The notes under the pieces were generated by a model. That model was not told where the DNA came from and made no database searches. It saw only the letters and a list, made by a program, of their open reading frames with translations. This document shows positions 7,741 to 16,657 of a stretch of 33,242 nt of DNA, in pieces; within the stretch, counting starts at the first letter, position 1, and each line of letters begins with the position of its first letter. Made by a program: the position numbers and the translations under genes. The stretch is from Terriglobia bacterium (GTDB lineage: Bacteria > Acidobacteriota > Terriglobia > Bryobacterales > Bryobacteraceae), in NCBI GenBank assembly GCA_021324615.1, contig JAJPIT010000096.1:1-33242 (forward strand). The letters are read 5' to 3'.

Positions 7741-9852
7741 TTATTTCTGCGCCACCGTGCCCGGATTCGGCGGCGCCAGCAGGACGATTTCGTTCCGGGG
7801 AAAGGCGAATTTCCGTCCCGTTTCGTCGATCACATTGATCTGCGCAACATATTGCCCCGGGGGAAGTTTGCCGAGCGGGATCTGAAAGGAAAACGGCGCC
7901 ACGCCGGGACGGGTGGACGCCAGTTTGGTCACACGTGCGGGGGGCGAGGTGTAGATTTTCCGCCCGCCGAGCAGCAGTTCGACGTCCGCCGCGAGGCTCG
8001 GAATTTTGCGCTCCGGATCGAGCGCCGGATCGTACACTTCGAAGTACACAAATAAGGTTTGATCCCGGCGGAAGACCCGCGTGATGCTGGGAACGATCTT
8101 CTGGTTGTCCTGCACCAGCGGGCTCTGCGCGGCCAGTTTCCTGCTGGTTCCCGCATCGCCCACGGCGGCGGTGATGGGCTCCTTCTGGCTGCTCCACACC
8201 ACGGAGCTGAGGCGCAGGGATTTGGCGGAATTTAAATCGGGAATGGTGAAGCGGGTTTCGAAGGTTCCCATCTTCCCGGTCAGATTCTCGCGGGCCAGGA
8301 AGCGCAGCGTGTAGGTTCCCGGCGCAAGCGCCAGTCCGGTGTCGTATTGCAGATGCCTCTGCGCGATTTTGGAGGCGTTTTCTTCGTCCAGCTTCACCGT
8401 AATCTCATCGCGCACGCCCGAAACGAGTTTGCCGGAGGCGTCGCGGATCTGGCCGATAAAATCGAGGACGTTGGTCTGTTTTGCGCCCTTCCGCGCCAGT
8501 CCCACGGCCGATCCGGGAAGCTTCACCGAAATCGGAACGAAATAGCGCTCGCGCGCGACGCGGAAATAATCCACCTCGACCGCCAGCGGCAGATCGTTCA
8601 CCGGATCGCCCAGCGTCAAGGCTTCTTCAAGCTGCCGTTCCTTATCGGCCGCGGTGAACTTCTGCCACGTCTTGTCGCCGTAATATCCCTTGCGATAATC
8701 GAGCCGCGCGTTGATCTCCTTGTTGAGCAGCCGCACCTCGATGCGGCGGAATTTTCCATCCTCCCTCGGATTGGTGCTGTAGTAGCCGAGGATGTAGTAG
8801 CTGCTCATATCCTGCTGGGCGCGGCGGATGCCCATGGCCAGGTCGTTGGTGTCGAGCATGGCCTTTCCGCCGGTGTCCTCGGCGATGGTCACCAGGGTTT
8901 CCTGCGTGTCGTTGAAGCTGCTGCGGAGGCCGGTTTGCTTGGATTGCGACAGAAGACCCGTCCCGCGCGGGGAAGCCTGCGAGGCGTCGCCGCCCGGCGG
9001 AAGCGCCACCAGCCCGCGCGCGTCCACCGGATAGATGGAGACGTTGGCGCGATTGGCGGCGTTCGTGGTCGCCTTGATCTGCGACTGATTTTCGACGCCG
9101 GTCTTCCCGATCCCGCTTGAAAAATAGATGAGCGCCTTCTTTTCCGGGAAGATGCTGAGTTTGCGCGCGGCGTCCTCGATCGCGCTCAGCTTGCGGTCCG
9201 TGTTAAAGATGTTGAACTCGGTTTCATCGGCCACGAAGCTGCCGCTGTCGTCGTTTTCATCGGCCGCGGTCGCCGCCATATCCGCCAGATCCGCGCCTTC
9301 GCCCAGCGTCAGCTTTTTGATCGCCGAAATGAGCGCATCGCGGTCATCGGTCCATTCCTGGACCACCTTGAGCGCGGTCGTATACGTCATGATTTCGACC
9401 AGATCAGAGGAAGTCATTTGCGAAGACAAAAACTTCACCGCGGCGTCTTCGGCGCGGACCTGCTCGGGCACATCCATGGAGCTCAGATCGAAAAACAGGC
9501 ACAGCAGCCTGCGGTCCTGATACCGCACCACGCTGTTTGCCGCCGGCGCAACCTGGGTGGGCTTGCCCGCGGCGCGTTCCTCGAAGGTGCGCGGCGCCTC
9601 CGCCTGGAACGAGAGCGGAGCGAGCGGCTCGCCGCTGAGCTTTTGCAGTTCGAAAACGCGGATCTGCTGCCGCACGCCGTCCTCAAACAGGGCGATATCG
9701 TCCTTTTTGAGCGTGGTGACCGGATTGCCGTTCTTGTCCTTCGCCGTGAGATCGACGATGACCAGCTTGGTTTCGCTCTTGAACGTCACCTCTTGCGCGC
9801 AAAGCGAAACGCCGGCCAGGACGATCAGTCTTTTCATCGATCCGCTTTTCAT
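7741..9852 (-). CDS. VWFA-related exported protein (TIGR03436-like), long form
   Basis: Predicted secreted or surface protein of the Acidobacteria-expanded VWFA-related family; the role of the family is not established. 703 residues: a signal segment (MKRLIVLAGVSLCAQ, residues 6-20), the family N-terminal beta domain with KDDIALFEDGVRQQI, a von Willebrand A domain from about 112 to 375, then about 300 residues of beta-rich C-terminal domains. The metal-site motif reads D-L-S-S-M (Asp122), so the third position of DxSxS is Met and metal binding may be impaired. The first ATG (9850-9852) overlaps the receptor stop as TGATG; an in-frame ATG at 9835-9837 starts the signal peptide proper and is a fair alternative. 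Last gene of a three-gene operon. Confidence 0.88.
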   Translation of the reverse strand: MKSGSMKRLIVLAGVSLCAQEVTFKSETKLVIVDLTAKDKNGNPVTTLKKDDIALFEDGVRQQIRVFELQKLSGEPLAPLSFQAEAPRTFEERAAGKPTQVAPAANSVVRYQDRRLLCLFFDLSSMDVPEQVRAEDAAVKFLSSQMTSSDLVEIMTYTTALKVVQEWTDDRDALISAIKKLTLGEGADLADMAATAADENDDSGSFVADETEFNIFNTDRKLSAIEDAARKLSIFPEKKALIYFSSGIGKTGVENQSQIKATTNAANRANVSIYPVDARGLVALPPGGDASQASPRGTGLLSQSKQTGLRSSFNDTQETLVTIAEDTGGKAMLDTNDLAMGIRRAQQDMSSYYILGYYSTNPREDGKFRRIEVRLLNKEINARLDYRKGYYGDKTWQKFTAADKERQLEEALTLGDPVNDLPLAVEVDYFRVARERYFVPISVKLPGSAVGLARKGAKQTNVLDFIGQIRDASGKLVSGVRDEITVKLDEENASKIAQRHLQYDTGLALAPGTYTLRFLARENLTGKMGTFETRFTIPDLNSAKSLRLSSVVWSSQKEPITAAVGDAGTSRKLAAQSPLVQDNQKIVPSITRVFRRDQTLFVYFEVYDPALDPERKIPSLAADVELLLGGRKIYTSPPARVTKLASTRPGVAPFSFQIPLGKLPPGQYVAQINVIDETGRKFAFPRNEIVLLAPPNPGTVAQK

Positions 9853-12800
9853 CAGAATCTCAGCCTCACCGTGGCCGACATCTGCCGCATACCGCCGGCG
9901 CCGGTAATCAATCCATACTGGCTGGAATTGACGATGGTGATCAGGCCCGACGGATTTACGTGATTAAAAGTGTTGGTCGAATCGAGCCGGATCTCCAGGC
10001 GCCGCCGTTCGGAATGAAGATTGACGCTGCGCGCCAGCGAAAGATTCCAGACAAACATGCCCGGCCCGATGATGGTGTCTCTGCCCGCGGTGCCGAAGGT
10101 TCCCGGCGGCGGAACCGCGAACGCCGCCAGGTTGAAGTACCCCGGGCCCGCGTTTACCGGCAGTCCGGTGGCGTCGGCGCGCAGCGGCGCCAGCGATGCC
10201 GTTCCGTCGCGATCGCCGGCCACCGTCGCCGTCAAAGGCAGACCCGTTTCCGCCGTGACGCTGCCCGATAGCGTCCAGTCCTTCAGCGCCTTGGCTACAA
10301 ACTCGGGATGCGACAAAAATCCCCGCGTGGCATCCACCGGCGAGGCGAGCACCCAGTTGGCTGTCACCACGTGCGTCCGGTTGGTGGGCGAAAGAGCATA
10401 TTCGGCGCGCTGATCGTAAAAATTCTGCGCCAGCGCGATGTCGTCCAGCGATTTCGAAAAGGTATAAAAAAGATTCCAGGAAACGCCGCGCTGGAATCGC
10501 CGCGTCAGCCGCACCTGCATCGCGTTCATGTTCAGCCGGCCGACCGGATCGTCGAAGATGAAATTGCCGGCGTTGGCGATCGGCAGCTTCTCGTATCCGG
10601 TCAGCGCCGAGCCCAGGGGCGCCTGATTGGGCGCCTGCTGCACCGTCAGATGCGTCGCCGCCGTGCCGGTATACATGATTTCGGCGATCATCCGCTTCGG
10701 CAACTCCTCCTGAATCGAAACATTCCAGGTCTGAATGAAGGCATCCGGATAGTTGAGCGCGGCGGCGTAGGAGTTGGTCACCGTCTTGCCGGGCGGAACC
10801 GCCACCAGCCCGGTCGCCAGCGTCAGCACATTGGCGGCGCTGGTGGTGACGCTGTTGGTGACCGCAAAGGGAGGCTCCGCGGCGAGCTGGCTTTCCAGAA
10901 CGTTGTACTCGTTCGGCTGGTAGTAAATTCCGTATCCGGCGCGGACCAGCATGCGCCCGGCCGCCGACGGTTTCCACGCCAGCGCCAGGCGCGGCCCGAA
11001 GTCGCGATGATCGGGGCGGATCAGCGTGGCCGGAAAATAGGCGCCGGTCAGCGGGCCATAGCTTGTGGGCAGCACCGGGGCAACCGCGGCGAAGTCCGGC
11101 GCGATGTCCAGATTCGCCGCGTGCCCGTACTCTTCGCGCCACGGCGTGAAATATTCATAGCGCAGGCCGAGGTTCAAGCTGAGATTCGTCGCCAGGCGAT
11201 AATCGTCGACGACGAAGGCGTTATACAAATTGCTGCGATAATACGTGCTCGAATCGCCGTAGCGGATGGAGCTCGATTCCGGCAGGCCCAGCAGAAAATC
11301 GGCGAAATCGTAGCCGGTTCCGCTGATCGGCAAACCGGCGGAATTGTAGCCCGCCGTCGAAAGCCCGGTGAAGTTGAACGACCCGCGGCCGTTCTGATCG
11401 GTCACGGTATTGTTCAGAAAATGCGTGAATCCGCCGCCGATGTTCCAGTTGTGCTTTCCCTGATGGATTTGCACGTTGTCGGCGGCCCCATAGCTCCATA
11501 CCGCGCTCTGCGATTCGCTGACGTCGGTCAACGAAGAAAAGTTCGCAAACCCCAGCGACGGCGGCCCGTAATTGGCCGGATTCGGCGACGCGCCGGCGAT
11601 GCCGAGCATCGCCGCCACGTCCGGACCGTTGGCGAAAAACGGAATGGTGTGGTTGGTGTTCCGGTTAAAACTCAAAGTGACGTTGTTGAAGTTGCGCTGG
11701 CCCAGCCTGCGCCGCCAGTTCAGGTTGGCGTTCACACCCTGGCCGTTCACCGTATCGCAGCATCCGAAATACTCAAACGTGGACAGGTCGCGCCGCTGAA
11801 GATTGAAGGTCAGCGCGAGGGTGTCCCTGGCGGTGAGCGTGGTATTGACGCGCGTGTTGAGGCTTTGGGTGTTGTTAGGATTGGCGGCGATCAAGCGAAA
11901 ATCCTGATTGGTGGTCGCCACCGCCTGGTTGGGAAGCGGCAGATAGCTCATCAATCCTTGCGCGATGGGGCTGATGCGCGAAGCGGGAATCACGTTGTGG
12001 GGGAACGGGGCGCCGCTGGCGGGATCGTAGATGATCGCGTTGGTCTGCGAAAAGTCGCCGGCGCGCTGCAACGGCGTCGGTTCGCTGAAGGCCTGGTCCA
12101 CCCCGTTGCGCAGCAGGTTGCCTTGATAGTTGACAAACCAGAAAATCTTCGACAGATCGAATAATTTGGGGATAAACAGCGGACCGCCGGCGGAAATGCC
12201 GAACCGGTTTTGCGCGTAGGCGGCTTTCGGCTCCGGAATCCCGTTGACCGCGAAGGGCCGGGCGTTCAGCGCCGAATTGCCCAGTTGATAGTAAAGCGAT
12301 CCGGTGATCCGGTTGTTATTCGGCCGGCGATTGCCGATGAACGCCGGATTGCCGCGCGCTCCCCGCCCGCCTCTTCCGCCGAATCCGCCCCCGCCGCGGC
12401 CGCCCCCGCCGAATCCGCCCCCGCCGAATCCGCCTCCGCCGCGCCCGGCAAATCCGCCGCCGCCCGGGCCGGCCGCCAGGGCAGGACCGGCAGAGGGAAT
12501 TTGCGGCGCCGCGCCGCTTCCATCCGGCAGTTGCAGCGGCAGTCCCGGACCGCCCGGCCCGGCTGGCCCCAGCCCGCCGCGCCCTCCGCCGAGCATGTCG
12601 CGGACGTCCGCCTGGCTGGCCTGCAATCCCTGGCTGATGCTCCCGTTGACGAGCAGAGATTCGTTGGAGGCATCGACTGGCGCCTGGGGTGCAGCTCCCA
12701 GATCCCCCGGCGCCGCGCTGATCTGGCCGGCGTCGAAGAGGTCATCGGTGGGGATGCCCGCGCCGCCGCGGCCCGCCGGACGCGCGCGAAGCTGGAGCGT

Positions 12801-13082
12801 CAGCTCGATCCTGCCCGGAATCTGGACCTCCTTGCGCGCGGTCTCGAAGCCGAACGCCTGGGCTTCCACACTCCATTGGCCGGGGGTCATCCCGTCGAAG
12901 TGAAACTCGCCGTTCTGATCGGTGAGTGTGGTCAGAACACGGCCGCCCTGCGTAGCCCGCACCGTCGCCGCCGGAATGGGCTGCCCCTCCGCCTTCACCT
13001 GCCCGCTTTGCGCCAGGCACGCGGCCGCGCCCAACAGGCAGACGCCGGCGGCAAGAAGTCTGTTCAGGCTGGTGATCCTCAT
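9852..13082 (-). CDS. TonB-dependent receptor, Oar-like, with carboxypeptidase regulatory-like N-terminal domain
   Basis: Outer-membrane beta-barrel of the large acidobacterial Oar/SusC-like group. 1076 residues: signal peptide (1-24, cut after CLAQ), a CarboxypepD_reg-like beta sandwich (about 26-100, with TLTDQNGEFHFDGMTPG), a low-complexity linker that is almost pure Gly/Arg/Phe at 206-248, then plug and barrel ending in an aromatic C-terminus (TVRLRF) as outer-membrane proteins do. No plug TonB box is obvious to me. The substrate is unknown; members of this group are usually linked to polymer or peptide uptake, but nothing here shows it. It lies 24 bp after the small secreted protein and overlaps the VWFA gene by one base. 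Confidence 0.9.
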   Translation of the reverse strand: MRITSLNRLLAAGVCLLGAAACLAQSGQVKAEGQPIPAATVRATQGGRVLTTLTDQNGEFHFDGMTPGQWSVEAQAFGFETARKEVQIPGRIELTLQLRARPAGRGGAGIPTDDLFDAGQISAAPGDLGAAPQAPVDASNESLLVNGSISQGLQASQADVRDMLGGGRGGLGPAGPGGPGLPLQLPDGSGAAPQIPSAGPALAAGPGGGGFAGRGGGGFGGGGFGGGGRGGGGFGGRGGRGARGNPAFIGNRRPNNNRITGSLYYQLGNSALNARPFAVNGIPEPKAAYAQNRFGISAGGPLFIPKLFDLSKIFWFVNYQGNLLRNGVDQAFSEPTPLQRAGDFSQTNAIIYDPASGAPFPHNVIPASRISPIAQGLMSYLPLPNQAVATTNQDFRLIAANPNNTQSLNTRVNTTLTARDTLALTFNLQRRDLSTFEYFGCCDTVNGQGVNANLNWRRRLGQRNFNNVTLSFNRNTNHTIPFFANGPDVAAMLGIAGASPNPANYGPPSLGFANFSSLTDVSESQSAVWSYGAADNVQIHQGKHNWNIGGGFTHFLNNTVTDQNGRGSFNFTGLSTAGYNSAGLPISGTGYDFADFLLGLPESSSIRYGDSSTYYRSNLYNAFVVDDYRLATNLSLNLGLRYEYFTPWREEYGHAANLDIAPDFAAVAPVLPTSYGPLTGAYFPATLIRPDHRDFGPRLALAWKPSAAGRMLVRAGYGIYYQPNEYNVLESQLAAEPPFAVTNSVTTSAANVLTLATGLVAVPPGKTVTNSYAAALNYPDAFIQTWNVSIQEELPKRMIAEIMYTGTAATHLTVQQAPNQAPLGSALTGYEKLPIANAGNFIFDDPVGRLNMNAMQVRLTRRFQRGVSWNLFYTFSKSLDDIALAQNFYDQRAEYALSPTNRTHVVTANWVLASPVDATRGFLSHPEFVAKALKDWTLSGSVTAETGLPLTATVAGDRDGTASLAPLRADATGLPVNAGPGYFNLAAFAVPPPGTFGTAGRDTIIGPGMFVWNLSLARSVNLHSERRRLEIRLDSTNTFNHVNPSGLITIVNSSQYGLITGAGGMRQMSATVRLRF
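12339..12467 (-). repeat. Gly-rich low-complexity tract inside the Oar-like receptor
   Basis: On the plus strand this is an imperfect array of short units built on CCGCCGAATCCGCCCC. It encodes residues 206-248 of the receptor, a run of GGGGF, GGGGR and GRGG units between the N-terminal sandwich and the plug. It probably expands and contracts by slippage. It is in frame and not a CRISPR or intergenic repeat. Confidence 0.8.
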
Positions 13083-13106
13083 CCTCTTTACCGCCGGCGC
13101 CGTTGC

Positions 13107-13463
13107 TTACTCTTGTTTGGTCAGTGTGATCTCACGCGGGCCGCGTCCGGCATCCATGGTGAGCTTCATGCTGTTGCCAGAGACGCTGCCGGAGTACTTG
13201 ATGGTGATCGAGTTTCCGTTGAACTCCCGCACCACTTCGAACGAGACGTTGTCGCCGTCCACTTTCCCGTTGGAAATTTCCACCGCGCCGCCGCGCCCGC
13301 CCGAAACCGTGCCGGTGAGCTTCGATCCATCCTGTTTCAGGTCGAAGGTCTGCGTGCCGCCGCGGCCGTTGTCGGCGGTCCATTTCCCGGTGACATCCGC
13401 GCCCAGCGCCACCATGCAGCCGAGCGCCAGCAATGCGGACATGTGAGCTATGCGTTTCTTCAT
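13107..13463 (-). CDS. Small secreted beta-sheet protein of unknown function
   Basis: 118 residues with a clear signal peptide (MKKRIAHMSALLALGCMVALGA, cleaved near residue 22). The rest alternates polar and hydrophobic residues in short strands, beginning VTGKWTADNGRGG and including DLKQDGSKLTGTVSG and FEVVREFNGNSITIKYSG, which looks like a small beta-barrel or sandwich of about 96 residues. I recognise the style (short secreted acidobacterial proteins with a TGKW opening) but not a function. The ATG at 13463 is supported by AGAGGA eight bases upstream. It heads the operon with the Oar-like receptor and the VWFA protein, so a joint surface role is an inference from context. Confidence 0.85.
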   Translation of the reverse strand: MKKRIAHMSALLALGCMVALGADVTGKWTADNGRGGTQTFDLKQDGSKLTGTVSGGRGGAVEISNGKVDGDNVSFEVVREFNGNSITIKYSGSVSGNSMKLTMDAGRGPREITLTKQE

Positions 13464-13626
13464 TTGTTGTGTCCTCTTGAATCCTTAAAGTCGCGGTTCT
13501 TCGAAAAAACCACGCCGTAGTAAGGATGACCGCGCGGCCTGTCCAGGTTACAGCGCCGGCCGGGTTCCTTATCCCTTAATGACGGGCGGCTGCGGCCAGG
13601 GATGACAAAAGGTTGTGTTAGGGTAG

Positions 13627-13632
13627 TACATT
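13627..13632 (+). promoter_or_regulatory. Candidate -10 box before the 157-residue acidic protein gene
   Basis: TACATT at 13627-13632 is the best -10 candidate in the 188-bp divergent gap 13464-13651. It would start transcription near 13639, about a dozen bases before the ATG at 13652, leaving no room for a standard ribosome site; none is visible. No convincing -35. The rest of the gap shows no gene. Confidence 0.3.
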
Positions 13633-13651
13633 CTCGGACAGTTGCCGAACG

Positions 13652-14125
13652 ATGAACCCCGACCTTGATACCCTCCGCTCCGAAATTCAGGATTATGTCG
13701 AATCGCGCGGGCTGGCGATTTTTCACGGTTTTCCCGGTAACGAGCCGGCGGGTGCGGTGTACTGGGACCGCCAGGCGCATCCGGATTTTCGCGATTTCAT
13801 CGGCGCCGCCGAAAAAGCCGGCGTCCGGCTCATCACCATGTTCACCAACGAATTCTCCGGCGATATGATGGAGGACGCCGAGCAGCGTCTGGACGCGCTG
13901 GCGGGCCCGGAGCGGGGGGAAGTGGAAGCGCGGCTGCGCGCGCTCCGCCGCTACGCCGGATTGATCTGCCAGATCGAGTTGTCCTTCGATCTGGGGCCGC
14001 GGGTCTATTTTTTCGACATCCGCACCGACTGGTACGAAGAGTGGAACGACATCCTCGATCAGATCGAAGAAGCCGAACAGGAGGACGAAACCCCTCTGGG
14101 CGGCGGATACTTCTCCAAGAACTGA
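13652..14125 (+). CDS. Conserved-looking acidic cytoplasmic protein, function unknown
   Basis: 157 residues, no signal peptide or membrane segment. The protein opens MNPDLDTLRSEIQDYVESRG, has a central GAVYWDRQAHPDF and LITMFTNEFS, and a strongly acidic C-terminal part (DILDQIEEAEQEDE). Codon use matches the neighbours, which supports it as a gene. It lies one base before the recJ start and is probably co-transcribed with it. I do not recognise a family and assign no function. Confidence 0.8.
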   Translation: MNPDLDTLRSEIQDYVESRGLAIFHGFPGNEPAGAVYWDRQAHPDFRDFIGAAEKAGVRLITMFTNEFSGDMMEDAEQRLDALAGPERGEVEARLRALRRYAGLICQIELSFDLGPRVYFFDIRTDWYEEWNDILDQIEEAEQEDETPLGGGYFSKN

Positions 14126-14126
14126 C

Positions 14127-15863
14127 GTGAGGTGGATCGAAAACTCCTGCCCGGCGGCGGGCGCCGCCGCGCTTTCCCGCGATCTCGGCATCGCCCTGCC
14201 CGCGGCCCGGGTGCTGTGGTCGCGCGGCTATCGCGACCCGGCGGCGGCGCGCCGTTTTCTTCAACCCTCGCTCGCCGATCTGCACGATCCCTATCTGTTA
14301 ACGGACATGCCCCGGGCGGTGGCCCGCCTGCGCCGCGCCATCGAACAAAAAGAGTTGATCCTGCTTTACGGCGATTACGACGTCGACGGCACCAGCGCGG
14401 TGGTGATTCTGAAAAAGGGGCTGGCGCTGGCCGGCGCCTGCGCCGATTTTCACGTTCCGCACCGCCTTCGCGACGGTTACGGCATGAGGAGCGAAGTGGT
14501 GGAAGCCGCCGCTGCGCGCGGCGTCAAGTTGATCGTCAGCGTGGATACCGGCATCCGCGCCAACGAAGTCGTCCGGCACGCCAAAAACTTAGGCATCGAC
14601 GTCATCATCACCGATCATCATCTGCCGGAGGCCGAACTGCCGCCGGCGGCCGCGGTGCTGAATCCGAACCGGCCCGGCTGCCCGTATCCGGAGAAAAATC
14701 TGTGCGGCGCCGGCGTCGCTTTGAAATTGATGGACGCTCTGGTCGCCGCGCTTGGCTGGGAAAAATCGCGGCGCGATCGTCTGGTCTTATCGCTTTTGAA
14801 GATTGTCGCGATCGCCACGGTGGCCGACGTGGTCCCGCTCACCGGGGAAAACCGCGCCATCGTGAAGCTGGGGCTGGATGGCTTGCGCGACGTAAAAAAC
14901 GCCGGCCTACGCGCGATTCTGGACGTCTCCGGCTTGGCGCACGGCCAATCGCCCAGCGCCGGCCAGATCGCTTTCCAGGTCGCCCCGCGCATCAACGCCG
15001 CCGGCCGGATGGCCAGCGCGAGCGAGGTGATCGAAATGTTCCTCACCGAAGATCCGGCGCGGGCCCGCGAACTCGCCTCGCAGCTTCACGATCTCAATCA
15101 GGACCGCCGCGACACCCAGGACGAAATCGCCCGCGCGATTTTCCAGCAGTGCATGGCGCAGCCGGTGACGGATCGCGACGCGGCGCTGGTGTTCGCGGGC
15201 GAAGGCTGGCATCGCGGCGTCGTGGGAATCGTGGCCAGCCGCGTCGTCGATAAATTTCACCGGCCCGCGTTTGTTTTAGGAATTGAAAACGGCGTGGCGC
15301 AGGGCTCCGGCCGCAGCGTCCGGCGGTTTCACCTGCTCGAATCGCTGGAGACGATGCGCGAGCTGTTCACCAAATTCGGAGGACACCGCCAGGCCGCCGG
15401 CGTCACGCTCGATGCGGCGCGCCTGGAGGAGTTTCGCGAGCGCTTCCGCACGCACGCCGCAACCGTGCTAGGACCCGGAGACTTCGAGCCGGAGCTCGAA
15501 ATCGACGCAGAGATCTCTTTTCACGAAATCGACGACCGGAGCGTGGAGGAGATTTTTCGCCTGGCCCCGTTCGGCTTCGGCAACCGCGAGCCGGTGTTTC
15601 TGGCGCGGCGCATCGCTGTCGAATCCGCGCAAATCCATAAGGATCGTCACATTTTCGCGTGGCTCAAAGAGGGCGGGCGGAGATTTCGCTTTAAGGCCTG
15701 GGATTCCGCCGAACGGGCCGCGGAGTTCTCCGGCCGCGTCGATGTCGCCTTCCAGTTCAGGGAGGATCCCGGCTCGGCCAGCCGCGGCTACTCCTTCTGG
15801 CAGGCAGTGGTCTGCGATCTGCGGGCCGCGGCCGAAGGCCCGCCAGCGGCGGCCGCTTCCTGA
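14127..15863 (+). CDS. recJ: Single-stranded-DNA-specific exonuclease RecJ
   Basis: 5'-3' single-strand DNA exonuclease of recombination and mismatch repair. 578 residues, the normal length. DHH-domain motifs are visible: GDYDVDGTSA (motif I), SVDTGIRANEV (II) and VIITDHHLPE (III, the DHH itself); the DHHA1 half contains GWHRGVVGIVASR and the late SGRSVRRF and GGHRQAAG motifs, and a C-terminal OB-fold follows. GTG start one base after the stop of the upstream acidic-protein gene, implying translational coupling. No missing catalytic residues seen. Confidence 0.96.
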   Translation: MRWIENSCPAAGAAALSRDLGIALPAARVLWSRGYRDPAAARRFLQPSLADLHDPYLLTDMPRAVARLRRAIEQKELILLYGDYDVDGTSAVVILKKGLALAGACADFHVPHRLRDGYGMRSEVVEAAAARGVKLIVSVDTGIRANEVVRHAKNLGIDVIITDHHLPEAELPPAAAVLNPNRPGCPYPEKNLCGAGVALKLMDALVAALGWEKSRRDRLVLSLLKIVAIATVADVVPLTGENRAIVKLGLDGLRDVKNAGLRAILDVSGLAHGQSPSAGQIAFQVAPRINAAGRMASASEVIEMFLTEDPARARELASQLHDLNQDRRDTQDEIARAIFQQCMAQPVTDRDAALVFAGEGWHRGVVGIVASRVVDKFHRPAFVLGIENGVAQGSGRSVRRFHLLESLETMRELFTKFGGHRQAAGVTLDAARLEEFRERFRTHAATVLGPGDFEPELEIDAEISFHEIDDRSVEEIFRLAPFGFGNREPVFLARRIAVESAQIHKDRHIFAWLKEGGRRFRFKAWDSAERAAEFSGRVDVAFQFREDPGSASRGYSFWQAVVCDLRAAAEGPPAAAAS

Positions 15864-15916
15864 ACCTCCGCCGGCGGCGCGAAAGCGCGTGAAACCGCGG
15901 CCTGATGGGACCAGTC

Positions 15917-15931
15917 TGATACTATGAGCAC
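15917..15931 (+). promoter_or_regulatory. Predicted extended -10 promoter of the MoaDE operon, leaderless type
   Basis: TGA-TACTAT (15917-15925) gives an extended -10, followed by six bases and the GTG start at 15932. No -35 is visible. The spacing matches the other leaderless-type promoters in the window and supports GTG rather than the out-of-frame ATG at 15924 as the start. Confidence 0.5.
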
Positions 15932-16657
15932 GTGCAAGTCCGGGTCTTATTTTTCGGGATCACGCGGGAAATCGTGGGTCTGCGCGAGGATACCATCGAA
16001 GTGCAGCCGGGCGCCAGGCTGCAATCGATCTTCGAAGATTACGCCAGCCGTTTTCCCCGGCTCCGCCAGATGGCGCCGAGCCTGGTGATGGCCCGCAACC
16101 AGCAGTTCGCCGATCCCGATTCGCCTGCGGCCGACGGCGACGAGATCGCGTTTCTGCCGCCGGTGAGCGGCGGCTCCGGCGTTTTCACGCATCAGATCGA
16201 GGATCCGCAGGCCGGGCATTTTTTTGCGCTGACGCGCGCGCCGGTGGATGGTGCGGCGCTGGCCCGCCGGCTGCTGCGCGGCGAGGACGGCGCCTTCGTC
16301 AACTTCGAGGGCGTGGCGCGCAACAACACCAAAGGCCGCCCGACGAAGTATCTCGAATACGAATGCTATGAGCCGATGGCGGTGAAAATCATGGCGGAGA
16401 TCGGCGCCGATCTGGCGCGCTCCTTCGCCATCGGACGCATCGCCATGGTGCACCGCCTCGGGCGCATCGAGATCGGCGAAACCAGCGTCAGCGTGGTGGT
16501 CACCGCGCCGCACCGCAAGCCGGCGTTTGAAGCCGCGCTGGAAGGCATCAACCGCCTGAAGCGGCTGGTGCCGGTCTGGAAAAAGGAGTTTTTCGCCGAC
16601 GGCGAAGTGTGGGTGGACGGCGAATGGGACGATTCGGTTCTCCGGACGCGCGCATGA
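15932..16657 (+). CDS. Fused molybdopterin synthase, MoaD-MoaE
   Basis: Converts cyclic pyranopterin monophosphate to molybdopterin by transferring sulfur from the MoaD C-terminal thiocarboxylate at the MoaE active site. Residues 1-81 are a full ubiquitin-like MoaD (MQVRVLFFG... to LPPVSGG), and residues about 88-235 a full MoaE: GAFVNFEGVARNNTKGR, YECYEPMA, the basic APHRKPAF and the lysine-rich KRLVPVWKKE at the catalytic site. The MoaD Gly-Gly (80-81) is therefore internal. This matches the arrangement of mycobacterial MoaX, reported to need cleavage after the Gly pair. Heads an operon with a VWFA protein (four-base ATGA overlap), Hfq-like protein and a phosphatase. No other moa gene is in the window. 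Confidence 0.93.
   Translation: MQVRVLFFGITREIVGLREDTIEVQPGARLQSIFEDYASRFPRLRQMAPSLVMARNQQFADPDSPAADGDEIAFLPPVSGGSGVFTHQIEDPQAGHFFALTRAPVDGAALARRLLRGEDGAFVNFEGVARNNTKGRPTKYLEYECYEPMAVKIMAEIGADLARSFAIGRIAMVHRLGRIEIGETSVSVVVTAPHRKPAFEAALEGINRLKRLVPVWKKEFFADGEVWVDGEWDDSVLRTRA

Noticed and set aside
10308-12164. Plus-strand open frame of 618 codons opposite the Oar-like receptor
   Set aside because: The minus-strand receptor has signal peptide, barrel and aromatic C-terminus; the plus frame is rich in Arg, Gly and Ala and shows no domain.
12339-12467. CRISPR-like or satellite repeat
   Set aside because: Units are too short and irregular, lie in frame inside a gene and encode a Gly-rich linker.
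13464-13651. A hidden gene or RNA in the divergent gap
   Set aside because: No open frame or RNA fold could be supported; only a candidate -10 box is recorded.
15924-15931. ATG at 15924 as the MoaDE start
   Set aside because: It is out of frame with MoaD; GTG 15932 is in frame and correctly spaced from the -10 box.
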